64,000 nt of DNA from positions 544,252,870 to 544,316,869 of the forward strand of contig NC_081412.1 of the NCBI RefSeq assembly GCF_030272615.1, given 5' to 3'. The notes under the pieces were generated by a model. It had not been told where the DNA came from, ran no database searches, and saw nothing but the letters and a program-made list of their open reading frames with translations. Positions 1-11,860 of the stretch are shown here, piece after piece. The position numbers and the translations under genes were made by a program. The stretch is from Cryptomeria japonica (Eukaryota > Streptophyta > Pinopsida > Cupressales > Cupressaceae). Within the stretch, counting starts at the first letter, position 1. Each line of letters opens with the position of its first letter.

Positions 1-329
1 CACAACACCATTTTCCCAACATCTAGAAACTATAGGAGGCATGGAATATTGTTCGTTATAAGTAATTTGGTTTTTTTATCAGTTCACTATAGGTTAAATT
101 CTGATTTACTATATATCAATTGAAAATGGTAACAAGGTTTGTACTTTGTAGTGGATTGTTGTAGATAGACTATAAGTTTTATCTAATTTTTCAGAATCAT
201 ACGAGATTGTTTAAAATATCAATTTTTTATAATTTAAGGTTGCACTATATTTTTCAATCAACTTTATAGATATAATATTATTCTTGACTTGGTTTATTAT
301 TTTCAAAAGTATATAAAACAATAAAACAG
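1..329. other. AT-rich flank, no gene seen
   Basis: AT-rich sequence with stops in all frames and no recognised motif. It precedes the point near 330 where LINE endonuclease-like coding text begins, so it is probably older flanking DNA at the 5'-truncated end of that LINE. Confidence 0.5.
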
Positions 330-1104
330 TTAGCCAAAATCTTATTTAGGTTAGGCTTGATAGGTTCTTGGTGTCAAGTAACTAGAAAAATTATGTCTCC
401 ATCTGTTTCTCTATTGCCCTTCCTATATCAAGCTCTGATCATAGTGTGATTCTTCTGTCTATGTAAGACTCCAGGGAGAAAAAATTCTATCCCTTCAGAT
501 GTGAAATACTGTGGTCCTAATACTCGGATTTCAAATCTCTAGTTGAACAATTATGGAATGTCCTTGTCGACGACACTCCAATGTTTTTGTGTTGCCCAAA
601 AACTTAAGTTCGTCAAGAAAAAGGTAAAAGGTTGGAACTGTTACTCGTTTGGGAATATCTTTGAATAAAAGTAGATCATTGTTGTGAACCTTGAGTATAT
701 TCAGAAGAAGATAGAATATAATTGTGCTTTTGAGGAAGAGAGAAGGGAGGAGATCTTGCTAAGAGATCAATGGTTCAGGCTGAACAAGAAAGAAGAGGTG
801 TTTTGGAAACAAAAATCAAGAATATAATGGCTCACTTAAGTCGATAAAAGCACCAAATTATTTCACCAATCCACCATGAATCACAAGAGAATAAATAGGA
901 TAAGAAAGCTCATTAAAGAAGATGGGTGCATTACAGAAAATGAAAAAGAGATGGTTGTTGTTTTTTTTTTAGCCTCAATAACTCAAATAACCAGAACAAC
1001 TCTCAAGACCCCAATTATTTCCTCAAGGTGATTCGAGAGGTTGTCACTGAAGAGGATTTGTCATTACTAGTCTCAAGGTATCCTTCTAGGAGCTTAGGGA
1101 TGTA

Positions 1105-2157
1105 GTGTCCTCCTTTGTTGATTTCAAAGCCCCGGGTCTTGATGGTCCTCCTTTCTTCCAAGATCACTGGGATATCATTGGAGTGGATATCTATCATGTA
1201 GTGAAGGACTTCTTTAGGTCAAGTAAAATCCTCAACCAAATCAACTCAACCTTCATTGCTTTAATTCCAAATAATGATAATGTTACTTTCATCAAGGACT
1301 TTAGGCCTATCATCTTGTGCAATACTCTATACAAAATCATCTCAAAGGTTATGGTTAATAGGCTCAAACCTTTGCTTGATAAGATGATCTCACTCAACCA
1401 AATAGGTTTTTTCAAAGGGAGGCACATTATGTATATAATTATAGTTGCACATGAATTGGTACACTTAATGGACAGTAGAAAAGTACCCTTTATGTACTTG
1501 AAATTAGACATTTCGAAAGCTTATGATAGAGTTTCTTAGAACTTTCTCTTTGAAGTCCTAAGAAAGTTTGGATTCAAGGGTAAATTTATAAATATGATAG
1601 TTCAATGTGTAATGAATCCAAAATTCTCAGTGTTACCAAATGGGTCCCCTAGTGGTTATTTTTCATGTTGGAAAAGGCTTCACCAGGGTGACCCATTTTT
1701 GCCATATCTATTCATTATCTTTGTTGAGGTTCTTGGTCAAAATATTGACAAACTTAAAAGGAGAGGAAAGCTAAGGGGTGTTAGGGCTTCCTCTACTTTG
1801 GATCCTATATCAAATTAACAACTTGTTGATGATACCATCATCTTTGGTCAAGCTTATGTCTCAAAAGTGAAATGCTGGAACATGATTTTGGATAACTATT
1901 CAAAGACCTCAAGGCAACGTATTAACTATGAGAAAAGCAAGGTCTTTTTTATGAATGTCAGTCACAACCTACAAGAGAAAATTACTAATATTTGTTCTTG
2001 TCAAACTGCTGCCCTTCCAGATTATTACTTGGGGTTACCCCTCATCTCTAAATCTCCATCCTCTCTATTTTGGAATGGGATAATTGAAAGATTTGAAAAT
2101 AAGTTAGTTGGATGGAAAGGGATGTTGCTTGGTCTGGCAGGAAAATTCAATTGGTAA
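1105..2157 (+). pseudogene. LINE reverse transcriptase relic
   Basis: The reverse transcriptase core of the LINE would copy its RNA at a nicked target. Visible motifs are DFRPIILCNTLYKIISKVMVNRL (a variant of the plant LINE FRPISLCN..YKI block), NQIGFFKGRHI, then LKLDISKAYDRVS, then the HQGDPFLPYLF block. The catalytic site survives as LVDDT at 1822-1836, with both aspartates present; the usual plant L1 form is FADDT. The frame is broken by a stop at about 1537-1539, by another at 1816-1818 and by frame changes, so no full enzyme can be made. Confidence 0.85.
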
Positions 2158-3408
2158 AATCTTGTATTTAAAATATTCCAATCTATTACCTCTCCCTCTT
2201 TAAAATACCAGGGTCCGTTGCTGATAGGATATAAAAGATCCAAAAATGTTTCCTATGGAATGGAACCAAGGAAAAAAATAGACTGTCTCTCATGGCCTGG
2301 GATAGGGTCTTCTTGTTTAGTAAGGCGAGGGGTCTTGGAATAATAAAAATTAAGTCTTTCAACCATTCCTTAATCTCCAATGTTGACTAGTAGTTGATTG
2401 AAAGGAAAAATGATTGGATATTTATTATAAAAGCTAAATACCTTAGTAATTCTAGAAGTTGTTGTTTCCTAAATGAGATGGATTTACCCTTAGGATCCTA
2501 CATTTGGAATAATTTTACAAAAACTAATGCTACACTTAGGAAGAATGGAAAAAGGCTAATTGGGAATGACAAAGGAACCAATTTCTAGGATGATGTGTGG
2601 ATTAAAGACCAAGCCCTCTCAGAACTACCTCAATTCAGGAAAATCAAGCAAATTTTGATCAATAAATGTGGAAAGTAAGTTCATGATTATATTATATGGC
2701 AATGAGACAAGGCAAAATGAAAGACCCTATAAGATGAGGTGCTTTGATAGGGGGATATCCCAATCCAACACCGTGACCAACTAGTAAGAGAGCATCAATC
2801 TGTAACTTCTCTTTTAGTTGATTGCACTGTCCTCTCTCCTCATGTGGAGGATGATTGGATCTAGTGGATAAACCCCTCTGGAGCTTTCACAGTTAAGTCA
2901 GCCTATCATAGTATTGTGGGAGAACTAGTTGAAACCTTCTGCTAGAGAAGCATTTGGATAAAGGCCTTATTTTGAAGAGAAAATGTTTCTGGTGCTCTAC
3001 TGCTCATGGAAGAATTTTGATGATAGATAACCTAAAAAAAGAGGCTTTTCCTTTGTTAATAGGTGTTTTTTATCCTATAAAGACCTTGAGAGAATTGATC
3101 ACCTATTTTTGCATTACCAATTTGCCAAGGAAATTTGGGAAGAAGTGTTAGGAGATTTAAAAACTTGCTAGGCTCTACTAGGAAATATGAAAGACCCTAT
3201 GGAATAGTAGCCCCTAACCCCTTATATTCATCCTATTACCAGGAATATTTGGATGCAAATTCCACCTATTATGGCTTGGAATATATGGAAAGAGTGAAAT
3301 AATAGTGTATTTAGGGATGAAACAGGAAGTAGTAAGGTGTTATTTTATATTATAAAGTAGTAGGTAAAAGAGAGCATTAATGCGAGTCAACCACATAAAT
3401 CAAAAATT

Positions 3409-3712
3409 TTGCCAAGTCTACTAGACCTAAGATTAAAACAAAGATGGGGAATTCATCATATTCTTCTAACAATGAATTGGCATAATATGGTCTTAAGGAA
3501 AAGCCGCACTTGGACCCCCATGGAGGAAGGCTGGCTAAAGTGTAATTTTGATGGTTGTTCAAAAGGGAACTATGGTTTATCTGGAGCAGGAGACATTATA
3601 AGGGATTGCAGATGCTACATAATAGAAGCGTATTATGCAAACCTTGGAATGGGTTCAAATAACAGAGCAAAAGCAATGGCAGAATGGAAAGGCCTTGAAT
3701 GCCTAGACCACC
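3409..3712 (+). pseudogene. LINE RNase H-like domain, N-terminal part
   Basis: Reading gives EGWLKCNFDGCSKGN, then GAGDIIRD and NNRAKAMAEWKGLECL. This is the pattern of the plant RNase H-like domain (RVT_3 type) at the C-terminus of many plant LINE ORF2 proteins, including the metal-binding Asp in NFDG and a Glu region at AEWKGL. The domain stops abruptly at the LTR boundary and continues beyond the inserted element at 15077 with the expected next segment (EGNSKLVVNCLND). The split therefore comes from insertion and not from a natural end. Confidence 0.8.
3708..3712. repeat. Target site duplication CCACC (left)
   Basis: The five bases CCACC lie directly before the left LTR terminus TGATG. 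The same five bases follow the right LTR terminus CATCA at 15072-15076. A perfect 5-bp duplication is what a gypsy integrase leaves. Confidence 0.93.
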
Positions 3713-4998
3713 TGATGGTCGCGCCCACAAAAGGATATGAAAATCATAGTAAAACCTTTCCTGGGAATTGGGCATTCCTACAGGTGACCAATATCTCTCT
3801 TCTGTAGACGTTCATTTACTTGTCAAACCAGGGGACGTATACTTTAAATGGCGCAGCAAAATATATGCACTAGGAACTTATTTTGGTCAAATCCTAGCGG
3901 AAATACATACTGAAAAGAAATCCTACCTACGCTACAGGAAGGTAATGCAAAGCCTTTTAACTCAACTATGATTTGATTATGACAGAAACCATAATAACTA
4001 CAACTGAAACACAAACTATGAACTGGCCTTATGTTGCAGGAACAGACATAGTGATGGATTCCTTGTGCTGCAGGAGCAATGTAAAGCTGAGTTTGTATAA
4101 AAACCTTAAAGATGAAAGAAAACTGAAGCTTAACAGGAAAGAACAACTAACTAACTAGCTACAGATACCTACTAAGTGTGCCCCCTTAGCAAACATCTCC
4201 TGATTACGCAGATATGAAACTCAAAACTTCATTGAACTTTATTCATAAAAACAGAATGATATACATTGTTTTGTTGATATGGAAACTAACAAAAAACTTT
4301 GCTTCTGGTTAAACAGATTCTGTCTTTCATTATCATTTTGATTCTTACATGACATCTACTATTCTTATTCTATCCTTCTCTCGCCTCTCTCTCGCGCAGG
4401 AGGAGAAGTTTTATTTAAAAACAGGGGAGCAACTAACTAACTAACTCCATTAAAGAAAGATGTGGAAGTAAAACATATCCTCGAATCAAGGAACAAACTT
4501 CATAAATGAGTTTATGCATTCAACCCGATCCAGAGAGAATCTAGCACTCCACTCTTTGTCATTAAAATTCTTTCCCATGATTTCAGTCAAAGAGTCTTTG
4601 CCGGAGCTTCCTCGAAGTCGTGCAGGAAATGGACTTTACTGCAAGGCCGAGATTGGCTGCGCTTGACTCGATCATTCTTCAACAACCTGTGAAACAAAAG
4701 GTAACAAGAAACAGAAAATGTGTATGACACATACACGATATCCATTCATTAATCACACATTTTAGATTTACTTCATCATTTAAAAACTGTATACGATATA
4801 CCAGTCATTTTAGGGAGTCAACGGGGCAATAAATGCAATCAAGTTAATCACAAAGAGCTGTAGGAATATAAAAGTCTCTTGCTACAGGATATTCCAAAAA
4901 GGTTTCACAAAGTCTGAACATCCATGAAATAACAAGAATAAAGGCATTTAAAAGTTTTATCAAAACATCCAAATTATGAGCATTTTTTAAGCTCATCA
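3713..4998 (-). repeat. 3' LTR of gypsy 1
   Basis: This 1286-bp LTR lies on the left because the element is inverted relative to the window. Its ends are TGATG and CATCA, and it aligns without gaps to 13786-15071. It holds the repeated TAACTAAC motifs near 4434-4443 and several TGCAGGA motifs. Short open frames inside it occur in both LTR copies and are not genes. Confidence 0.93.
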
Positions 4999-5011
4999 CT
5001 GCCCCCTACTT
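4999..5011 (-). promoter_or_regulatory. Polypurine tract of gypsy 1
   Basis: Read on the minus strand this is AAGTAGGGGGCAG, abutting the 3' LTR start. It is the expected plus-strand DNA primer during reverse transcription. The stop codon of the extra ORF (5010-5012) overlaps it. Confidence 0.8.
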
Positions 5012-7494
5012 AGCCCAATGCTGGTCCTCCAGCATTAACTTTCCTGGTGGTTTCTCTGAAGTCGGTGGCTGCTACATGACTCTGAAACAGATTTTTAAAC
5101 TTGTAATAAAATCTTCTGAAATCCTGACATTTTTGATACCTTTGGTCTTCTAATTCATTGTTGAGTTTTGTAGCTGGTGAGGATAAAGTGGCCACATTAG
5201 CACAGGGGGTCTGAATGTCAGCGGCAACTACAGTTCAAATCTTGTTTGAAGTCCCAATTGAATATATCTGCTGGTTTGTTTGAGAGCTGCTGTGAAATTT
5301 AAGGGACTATGCGGTTCTGACTTTCTTAACCCAACAGTTAACTTTTCCCATCTCTTCTCACTTTTGGAGAATGCCAATTTCCAAAATGAATATTGTTGTG
5401 CCTGGAATTCATCATATACCTGTTTTCTGATATCAAATATTTTCCCTCTTCCTGAAACATTATTAACACCATATGTCAGAGCAAACCAATCTTTCAACAT
5501 TGCATAAGGGTTTGAACTGTGAGATCGTAATGGAACAGGCTCTGTTTTCTCAACTTCCTCATATGTTTCCCATTGCCTGCCATAATTTGCCTCATTTGCT
5601 GCCCATGACATAAATGCTCTTAAATGAATATCACCAATATATAGAAGAGGATTCCATTCTGTTTCAAATGGTATTAAAAAGCCATGCAAATAGAATTCAC
5701 AGAGAGAATTTCTTAACCAGTTAAGGGCTGCCTGTATGCTTCATAGAAGTCTTTGGCATTATGAATTATAGGATCTTGGTTTCTGGAAATTCTCATTAAT
5801 TGGAACCATAAAAACTGTTCTTTAAGGCACAGAGCATAAACTCTGGGTAGAGGTCTACATTCCATAATCTGGCCAGTTACTTTCAACATTTCGTCTGTTT
5901 TTGCTTTCAGCTCAGCAATTTCTTGCTTCTGACTTTCAATTTTCTTATTTAATTTCTTCTTTTCTATTTCCCATAGACTTTGCTGCATGACAGTCTGGGC
6001 TATGTATCGGAAAGTCAAAGTTTGAAATGTAACTGTTTCCCAATTAGTTTTAACATATTCTCGAAACTCCGTTGAAAATGTTTTCTTATACACAACAATG
6101 GCTTTGCAAACTTCAGGATGAGATACAACTTCACTGGGCACATTTGATTGTTCAGCCTGTTCTTCCTCTTACTGTAAGATAAATTCTTCTTGTTCCTATG
6201 GTGGAGAAGCCTATGCTTCCTTCGAAAATTGCATAGCAGCAGTAGCCAAATCATTAAGATTTGGTAACCCTTGCTCATTATGCCCTGTTTCCTTTGTCTC
6301 AACTTGTTCCACTTCAGGAACGATTGAACTCTGGGCAGCATTTTCGGACACATTCTGAGAAACATTAAATTCAGACTCAACAGATTCTTCTGAAATTACA
6401 ATCACCTCTGGTTGTGGTGAAGCAGGGGAGGTCTTAGATTGTTTCCTTGTGGAAACCCTTCTTGACACTGATGCGGCTGTAGGAGGTGTTCCAGTGGTTT
6501 TCCTCTTTTTTGTTTGCTTAGAGGGCTTTGCCCTACCAGAGGATGATGGCGAACTAGAAATAGCAACAAGCGTTGTTGTAGGAGAAATAGCTGCAAGGGA
6601 AGGTACTGCAGGAGAAGGGCATTGCCTTTTTCGAGAACGAGGGTCAGATTCTGGGGACCCTTCTGCCTTTTCTTTTCCCTTCTCACTCCTAGTGGCAGAC
6701 CTAGTTTGAATCCTAGCAGAGGATTCGGGTACGAAAGCTGCAGGACTAGGTGCTACAGGAGTAGATGACCCTTGCCCTATTTTACTGGTAGATGGACTTT
6801 CTTTCTTCTTTTTCTGAGACCGTGGGGTAAGTACCCTAGGAGTTTGTGGAATTTGCAAACTCTTTTGGGCAACAAATTGTTGCCAGGAGAGAGACGAGAC
6901 ATCCCTTAAAGTGCGCTCAATCAGTAATTTAATGAGGCCATGATGAGTGACAGAATTATCTTTTCCTTGTTGAGTTCCGTGGGCATTGTGTTCTAAAAAT
7001 TTTAACAAGAAATTCGGAACATTTATAGCTAACCAATGCCTCATATGGCTCAATAATTTGAAATGATGAGAATGCAAATAGGAAAAACGGCCTTCACAGG
7101 TCAAATACTTGATTATGTAATAGCATACTCTGAATAAAGAGGAGGCAATGATACGCGCTTGCATCCCTGCTTGGAGACTTCCAGAGGTCCATCAGTAGGC
7201 ATTGAAAACTCAGCCCTTGCTGCTGCAGCGTCTGAAGAAAATTTTTCTCCAATGGCTGGAAGCCCAGTTACTTCTGCAATTCTGTTTTCGGTTGCAACAA
7301 CCGTTAGACCCCATACGGTGGCTTCCCATTCAGAAAGGGTTCTCAGAAATTCTGCAGCAGCCTCCTCATTGAAATCATTTAAGCTCAAAAAAATAATTTA
7401 ACCATCCACAAAGGCTGAATGCATGGACTATTTGCGGATTTTGCAATAATGTTTCATGAGTTGTAGGCTCATGTCGCACCAACTGACCATCCAT
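5010..7494 (-). pseudogene. Extra ORF of gypsy 1 (mobile-domain, basic linker, coiled coil)
   Basis: A long same-strand ORF of roughly 800 codons lies between integrase and the 3' LTR. I choose the ATG at 7492-7494 (MDGQLVRHEP). The N-terminal part shows ENRIAEVTGLP..GEKF, then HHFKLLSHMRH and THHGLIKLL. A Ser/Pro/Lys-rich basic linker with nuclear-signal-like runs (SQKKKK, SRKRQ, KQTKKRK) follows, then a predicted coiled coil near 5900-5960 (KKKLNKKIESQKQEIAELK) and a C-terminal region with WETYEEVEK and MLKDWFALTYGV. I see no signal peptide or clear membrane helix, so this is not an obvious env. It is broken by frameshifts near 7395 (a T7 run), 7115, 5730 and 5231 and by three close in-frame stops around 6168-6213. 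The pattern resembles plant transposon-associated proteins; function unknown. Confidence 0.7.
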
Positions 7495-8230
7495 GTTTGC
7501 AGTTTTCCTACAGCTGAACTTAATTCCTTGGTGAAGATTCAAATTCACTGCTTCCCTTTTGTTCTGGTTTTTTTCTTTTTCGTGCCGTCACATTACTTTC
7601 TTTCTTTTCCAAAAATGAACTTTTTTGAACAAGCAGTCTTAATCATAATTATGCAATAAAGAAAGGCATGCGATCATAGTTGGAAAGTACCAGAAAAGTA
7701 TTAAAGAAAATTATTTTACAGTTATGGCAGCGGCGAAAAGACAGGTTTTAAAAGATGGATTACCCCGCCCCCTACTTAAAATATGACATGTGTCCTCACA
7801 TGTCACAAAGAACAGGCAGAAATTCAGGCAATAATGACCGGTACATGCATCTCAAAAAATGAATAGAATGAAATAAATCAAATATGCGATAAGAAAAGAT
7901 ATGGCGTACCTTTGATAACTGCATGCACGTGTGAAGAAATATGATGGCATTTGCATGGATTGACAAGTGAGAAAGATATCTTAATTAAGTTTGATGCGGA
8001 TAGATGATGTGGATGGGTGAAATGAGTGGATGAAATGAACAAATGAAATGAATGGACGGAAGTGAAAGAAGTGAAATGGAGGCGATAAATGAGAATGGAG
8101 AAAAGGGGTTTCCTTTTTATAAAAAGAAAACCTTTATTATGGGCATGCTTTTTGAAAATTACGGTGATGCTGCAGGAGAAAGGCAAAAGCCTTTGGCTAT
8201 AGGAAGAGTAGCGGGAGGAACCTGAATGAA
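7495..8230 (-). other. Spacer between pol and extra ORF of gypsy 1
   Basis: I find no convincing coding sequence in these 736 bases. They contain a second copy of the polypurine tract (7767-7778) and, on the minus strand, a TATA-like box CTTTTTATAAAAAG at 8113-8126. Either could relate to how the extra ORF was acquired or expressed. Confidence 0.5.
7767..7778 (-). promoter_or_regulatory. Internal polypurine-tract-like copy
   Basis: The minus strand reads TAAGTAGGGGGC, identical over 12 bases to the terminal polypurine tract at 5001-5012. It sits between the end of pol and the extra ORF, where an ancestral element without that ORF would have had its own tract. It could also serve as a central polypurine tract. 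Confidence 0.5.
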
Positions 8231-9211
8231 CTACTGCATTAATTCTTCCTTGGAGACTGGTTTGTGGTATAACCGGAGTCGGTGGCCATTCACTAGCAAT
8301 TTGAAGCGGACTGGGTCTATTGTTACCAGCTGTACAGCTCCATTGTCGAACACATTTTCAACTTCATAGGGGCCAAGCCAACATGTTGTGAGCTTACCCT
8401 GGTTTTCTTGATATCTGGAATCATATAACAGAGCCCAATCTCCAGTAGAAAATTTCCTGATTTTGATGTGTTGATCATGCCATTTTTTTCTTTGCTGTTG
8501 GATTGCTTCTGTATGCTGCAGGGTGGCTTTTCTCATTTCGTCCAAAGCATTTAGCTATAGGAGACGGTCCTTCTGTGCTTCAGATATGTCTATATTGAGT
8601 TCAAGAGCTATCCTTAAAGTTTTGTGTTCAAATTCTATGGGTAACATGGCTGTTTTCCCATAAAGCAGCTCAAAAGGTGTAAACCTAGTTGTTGTTTTCC
8701 ATGTAGTTCTGTAAGCCCAAACTGCTTCAGGAAGTCTATTGCTCCAATCTTTTCTATGTATCTGTACTGTCTTTGTGAGGATCGCCTCAATTTCTCTGTT
8801 TGTTACGTCTGCCTAACCATTGGCTTGAGGGTGATAAGGGCTGGACTTCCTATGTTTGATTTTATATTCTTTCATTAGTGCTGTGATTAGATTAGATGTA
8901 AACTGAGCTCCTTGATCGGTTACAAGCTCTCTGGGAACTCCAAATCTTGTGAAAATTTGTTCATACAGAAACTCAACAACTTTGTTATCTCGAGCATGAG
9001 CCATAGCTGTTACCTCAACCCATTTTGTTACATAGTCCGTGCAAACTAGAATGTATGACTTTTCATTTGATGGTGGATCAATTGGTCCTACAAAATCCAT
9101 CCCCCATTTATCAAAAGGGGTGACTATTATCTGTGGATGTAGTGGCATTTCATCGGACTTAGTTGGTCTTCCCATACGCTGGCATTTGTCACATTTTCTT
9201 GTATAGGCCAC
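8231..9211 (-). pseudogene. Integrase of gypsy 1
   Basis: This is the integrase portion of the gypsy polyprotein, which inserts the DNA copy into the genome. It shows the end of the HHCC zinc domain (CDKCQRMG), the core with WGMDFVGPID (first Asp), LVTDQGAQF (second Asp) and, after a TAG, the NREIEAIL region with the Glu. A C-terminal GPY-type segment (WLGPYEVENVF) follows, and the frame ends HKPVSKEELMQ at 8231. The reading frame is the same as upstream RT and gag. In-frame stops lie at about 9233-9235 (before this segment), 8813-8815 and 8555-8557. The first fits a Trp codon and the other two fit Gln codons changed by one transition. Confidence 0.9.
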
Positions 9212-9232
9212 AGCATCCTTATGTAATGTTGG

Positions 9233-11326
9233 TCAGTAGTACCTTGTTGTAAGAACTTTCATTGATGTTCTTTTTGCTGCAAAATATCCTCCACATGGTT
9301 CATCATGGCAAGCATGCAATATGTCATAAGTTTCATCTTCTCTTACACATCTTCGCATTACCTGATCAGCTCTAGTATAAAACAAACTATTTGCAATCCA
9401 GGAAAAGTTAAAACTTTTCTCTATTAATAATTTCTTTTCTTTTGGAGAAAAGTAGTCTGGTATTCTGTTTGCTGCTAGATAATTGGCAATGTCTGCATAC
9501 CAGGGTATATGTGCAGTGATGGAAAACAAGTGTTCATCTGGGAACCTATCATCAATGATCTCATGTTCAACAGGTGTAGCTGATTGGAGTCTTGATAAAA
9601 AGTCAGCTACAACATTAGCTCTCCCTGGTTTGTTAATTATTGAAATGTCAAATTCTTGTAACAACAGGAGGTAACGTGCCAACCTACCAGAAATGGCAGG
9701 TTTGTTCATCAGATATTTGATTGTTACATGGTTAGTATGGACGAATATCTGATAACCTGTGACATAATGTCTAAATTTATTCAAAGCATATACTACTGCA
9801 AGCAACTCCTTTTCTGTGACAGTATAATTGAGCTCAGGACCTTGAAGGTTCTTGCTGATAAAGAAAATAGCATGTTCAACTGAATTTTCTTTTTGATTCA
9901 GAACTGCTCCTATGCCAAAGTCAGAAGCATCAGCATGTATGTGAAAAGGCAAATTCCATTTTGGACCTTGAAGAACAGGGGCTTTAGTAAGCAAGTCCTT
10001 TAATTGTAGGAAGGATTTTTCACAGGCTTCTGTCCACTCAAATTGGGAATCCTTTGTTAACAAAGCATAAAGTGGACTGGCAATTTTACTGAAGTCTTTT
10101 ATAAACCTTCTATAATACCCCGCATGACCAAGAAAACTTCTGACATCTTTCTGTTTTGCAGGAGTTTGTAAATTCTGAATTACTTCAATTTTAGCAAGGT
10201 CAACCTGAATTCCATTTTTTGAAACATGATGACCTAGAACAATACCTTCTTCCATCATTAGAAAACACTTCTCACTGTTTAGAGACAAATTTTGCTCTCT
10301 ACATCTTTTCAATACTTTTTCTAAATTTACCAGTGCTTCTTCAAATGTGACTCCATAGGCAGTGAAATCATCCATGTAAATCTCCATACATTCATAAGAT
10401 ATATCAGCAAAGATACTAATTACTGCTCTTTGAAATGTTGCTGGCGCGTTGCATAAGCCAAAAGGCAAGACCGAATAAGCAAATGTTCCCCATGGACAGG
10501 TAAAAGTGGTCTTGTCTTGATCTTCAGGGGCTATTTTTATCTGATTGTATCCACTGTAACCATCCAAAAAGGAAAAATATCTTTTGCCAGATAGTGAGTC
10601 TAGTACTTAATGTACAAAAGGTAGTGGAAAGTGATCTTTTTTAGTAGCATTGTTCAATTCTCTGTAATCTACACATACTCTCCATTTTCCACCTTTCTTG
10701 GGAACAATGACTAAGGGAGAAACCCATTGACTGTCAGAGATTGGATAAATAAAGCCAGCATCAAGCAATTTTTGAAGTTCACTTTTAACTATTTCCCTAA
10801 GTGTTGGATTTACTCTTCTTTGAGGTTGTCTAATTAGTGAACAATCTTTTTTGATATATATCTTATGAGTACAAACTCGAGGATCTATTCCTTGCATGTC
10901 CCCATATTCCCATGCAAAAGCTTTATGCTGTTCTTGTAGCATTTTTAATAGATCAGCCTGTTGAGATTGTGTCAGCTTATTATTAATATTCAAACAATGA
11001 CCTTGAGACAATTCTATCTGCTCCGTGAGATCACTCATTGAGTCTACAGGTAATGTTTGTATCTCTTGTGGAAGCAAATTATGAAAAATCGCTGGAAGTT
11101 TAGGCAGTGAATTTTCAGAATCTGGTTGCTGCAGGAAATATTGTAAATGAGTATCATTTGGTTCAGATGAACCATCTTTATCAAAGTTGTTTTGTAGAAT
11201 TTGAAACAATAAGGCATCTTCACTCTGAAGTTGTGAGAATGGGTCATTTTGAAGCATCATTAATTGAGCCAAGGAATTGGTTTCTTCAATTTCCTCCCCC
11301 ACATCTAGCCAAACAAGTTGAGACAA
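9233..11326 (-). pseudogene. Reverse transcriptase and RNase H of gypsy 1
   Basis: This is the polymerase part of the polyprotein. It shows the RT entry block (GGKWRVCVDYRELN, HFPLPF), an in-frame TAA at about 10607-10609, then DGYSGYNQI, the LPFGLCNAPATFQR block and the catalytic YMDD in the motif YMDDFTAYG. It continues with GHHVSKNGI, FLGHAGYYRRFIKDFS and the RNase H domain (FHIHADASDFGIGAVL, then YTVTEKELLAVV and DFLSRL). These are hallmark Ty3/gypsy motifs, and the catalytic residues I can see are intact. The region stays in one frame, which shows it decayed by substitution and not by indels. Confidence 0.92.
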
Positions 11327-11485
11327 ATCTAGCTAGGGCCTAGCAGGAGGATACAGAGCTAATTTCTTTGTGGATTGCCCATCAGAAATGGTCATATCTC
11401 CAGAACGGCATCCTATAAAAGCATCGGCAGTTGCTAACCATGGTCTACCAAGAATAATTAGATACCCTCCTAAAGTTGCCTTAAC

Positions 11486-11782
11486 TCATAATATTGTGAA
11501 ATCAGCAGGGTACTCCCAAGATTCAAGAATGACAATTACATCTTCTACAATCCCATCAGGCTTAACTATGGAACTGTCTGCAAGTTGCAGGACTGTGGGT
11601 GTAGACCTAATGTTTGAAATGTTCAGGGAGTCCATAGTATGCTTTGTCATGACATTAATGGCAGCACCTAAATCAATCAAAATATTTTTTACAACTTGGC
11701 CATTTACATTTATCTGCACTACAGGACTTCCAGGGTCAATATACTTTGGCATAACTACATTTCCCAACATTATATCAGCCAA
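11486..11782 (-). pseudogene. Aspartic protease of gypsy 1
   Basis: This retropepsin-like domain cleaves the polyprotein. The motif ILIDLGAAINVM contains the catalytic Asp in the D-L-G form common in Athila-type elements; the following VLQLADSSIVKPDG and GRPWLATADA are the usual downstream blocks. It is in the same frame as gag and RT, with in-frame stops on either side (about 11861 and 11486-11488). Confidence 0.85.
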
Positions 11783-11860
11783 TTTTTCTAAGACATGAAT
11801 TATTTGAGGGTCCTTTTTCTTCCGTCCAGGCTTCTTTAAACAGGCTTCTTTAATAGCTTT

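Larger units (their letters stand above)
330..3712 (+). mobile_element. L1-type LINE relic, 5' part
   Basis: This is a degenerate non-LTR retrotransposon read on the plus strand. In order it shows the C-terminal end of an endonuclease domain (SSDH near 431-442, preceded by RLDRFLVSS), a reverse transcriptase (about 1105-2160), a zinc-finger-like C-terminal segment near 2960-3150, and an RNase H-like domain from about 3510. The beginning of the endonuclease and all of ORF1 are missing, as is usual for 5'-truncated LINE copies. Frames change several times and stops are frequent, so it is dead. It is cut at 3712 by an LTR retrotransposon and resumes at 15072. The family assignment is firm; the exact 5' edge is uncertain by some tens of bases. 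Confidence 0.85.

Noticed and set aside
3768-4158. Open frames of 60-100 codons on both strands, repeated at 13841-14231
   Set aside because: They lie inside the two LTRs and are duplicated only because the LTRs are; no protein motif is visible.
5228-7494. Calling the extra ORF an envelope gene because of its position
   Set aside because: I see no signal peptide, membrane anchor or fusion-like segment; the content is basic and coiled-coil.
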